NCBI GenBank assembly: GCA_017620455.1
Contig: JAFZQK010000069.1
Span: forward strand, 1-31,587
Length of the DNA: 31,587 bases
Source: Clostridia bacterium
GTDB taxonomy: Bacteria > Bacillota_A > Clostridia > Christensenellales > Aristaeellaceae
Reading direction: 5' to 3'
Under the pieces are notes generated by a model. That model ran no database searches and had not been told where the DNA came from. It saw only the letters and a list, made by a program, of their open reading frames with translations. The first letter of the stretch is position 1, and each line of letters starts with the position of its first letter. Position numbers and translations under genes: made by a program. Of this stretch, positions 30,782-31,587 are shown piece by piece.

Positions 30782-31587
<806 letters not shown>

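Overview
The window reads as chromosome from a GC-rich, endospore-forming member of the Clostridia (Firmicutes). The evidence is spoIIR- and ylbJ-type sporulation genes, a perfect CIRCE heat-shock operator, ArgR/AhrC-type ARG boxes, strong AGGAGG ribosome sites with many GTG starts, a YitJ-type methyltransferase/MTHFR fusion, QueH, and VanW-domain exported proteins. Base composition is high-GC throughout, and I see no rRNA, tRNA, CRISPR array, transposase or phage gene. A gut Christensenellales- or Oscillospirales-like organism is my guess; the sequence does not prove it.

Layout. 1-456: 3' end of an amino-acid ABC transporter ATPase and its terminator. 498-8879 (minus): dnaE, an orphan histidine kinase, an HD hydrolase and mnmE form a tight operon. 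Downstream, with its own promoter and a roughly 190-nt leader, lies a Rho homologue that has lost its ATP-binding and catalytic residues. 9109-11184 (plus): two tandem secreted VanW-domain paralogues. 11341-13092 (minus): spoIIR, ylbJ and an L,D-transpeptidase. 13224-15574 (plus): a U32-family protein and murG, each with a clear sigma-A promoter. 15575-16091: a 517-bp non-coding stretch packed with about eight hairpins. 16092-18663 (plus): an uncharacterised P-loop kinase / esterase / ATP-grasp operon. 18681-21673 (minus): an Mrp/NBP35 Fe-S carrier and htpG under CIRCE. 22017-27356 (minus): FRG-domain protein, threonine aldolase, psuG, DUF5680, udk, then uxaC with its own promoter. 27397-30535: queH (plus) converging on birA and a methyltransferase/MTHFR fusion (minus). 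30782-end: the 5' part of argG with ARG boxes.

The points most worth a second look are these: the apparently catalytically dead Rho with a disordered 7-residue-repeat linker and a candidate leader attenuator; a three-copy family of intergenic hairpin repeats (346-410, 11258-11322, 19622-19672); the hairpin cluster downstream of murG; the kinase/esterase/ATP-grasp cassette; and a signal-less L,D-transpeptidase in a sporulation operon. Most other genes are ordinary housekeeping. All calls come from reading the sequence; no database search was run.
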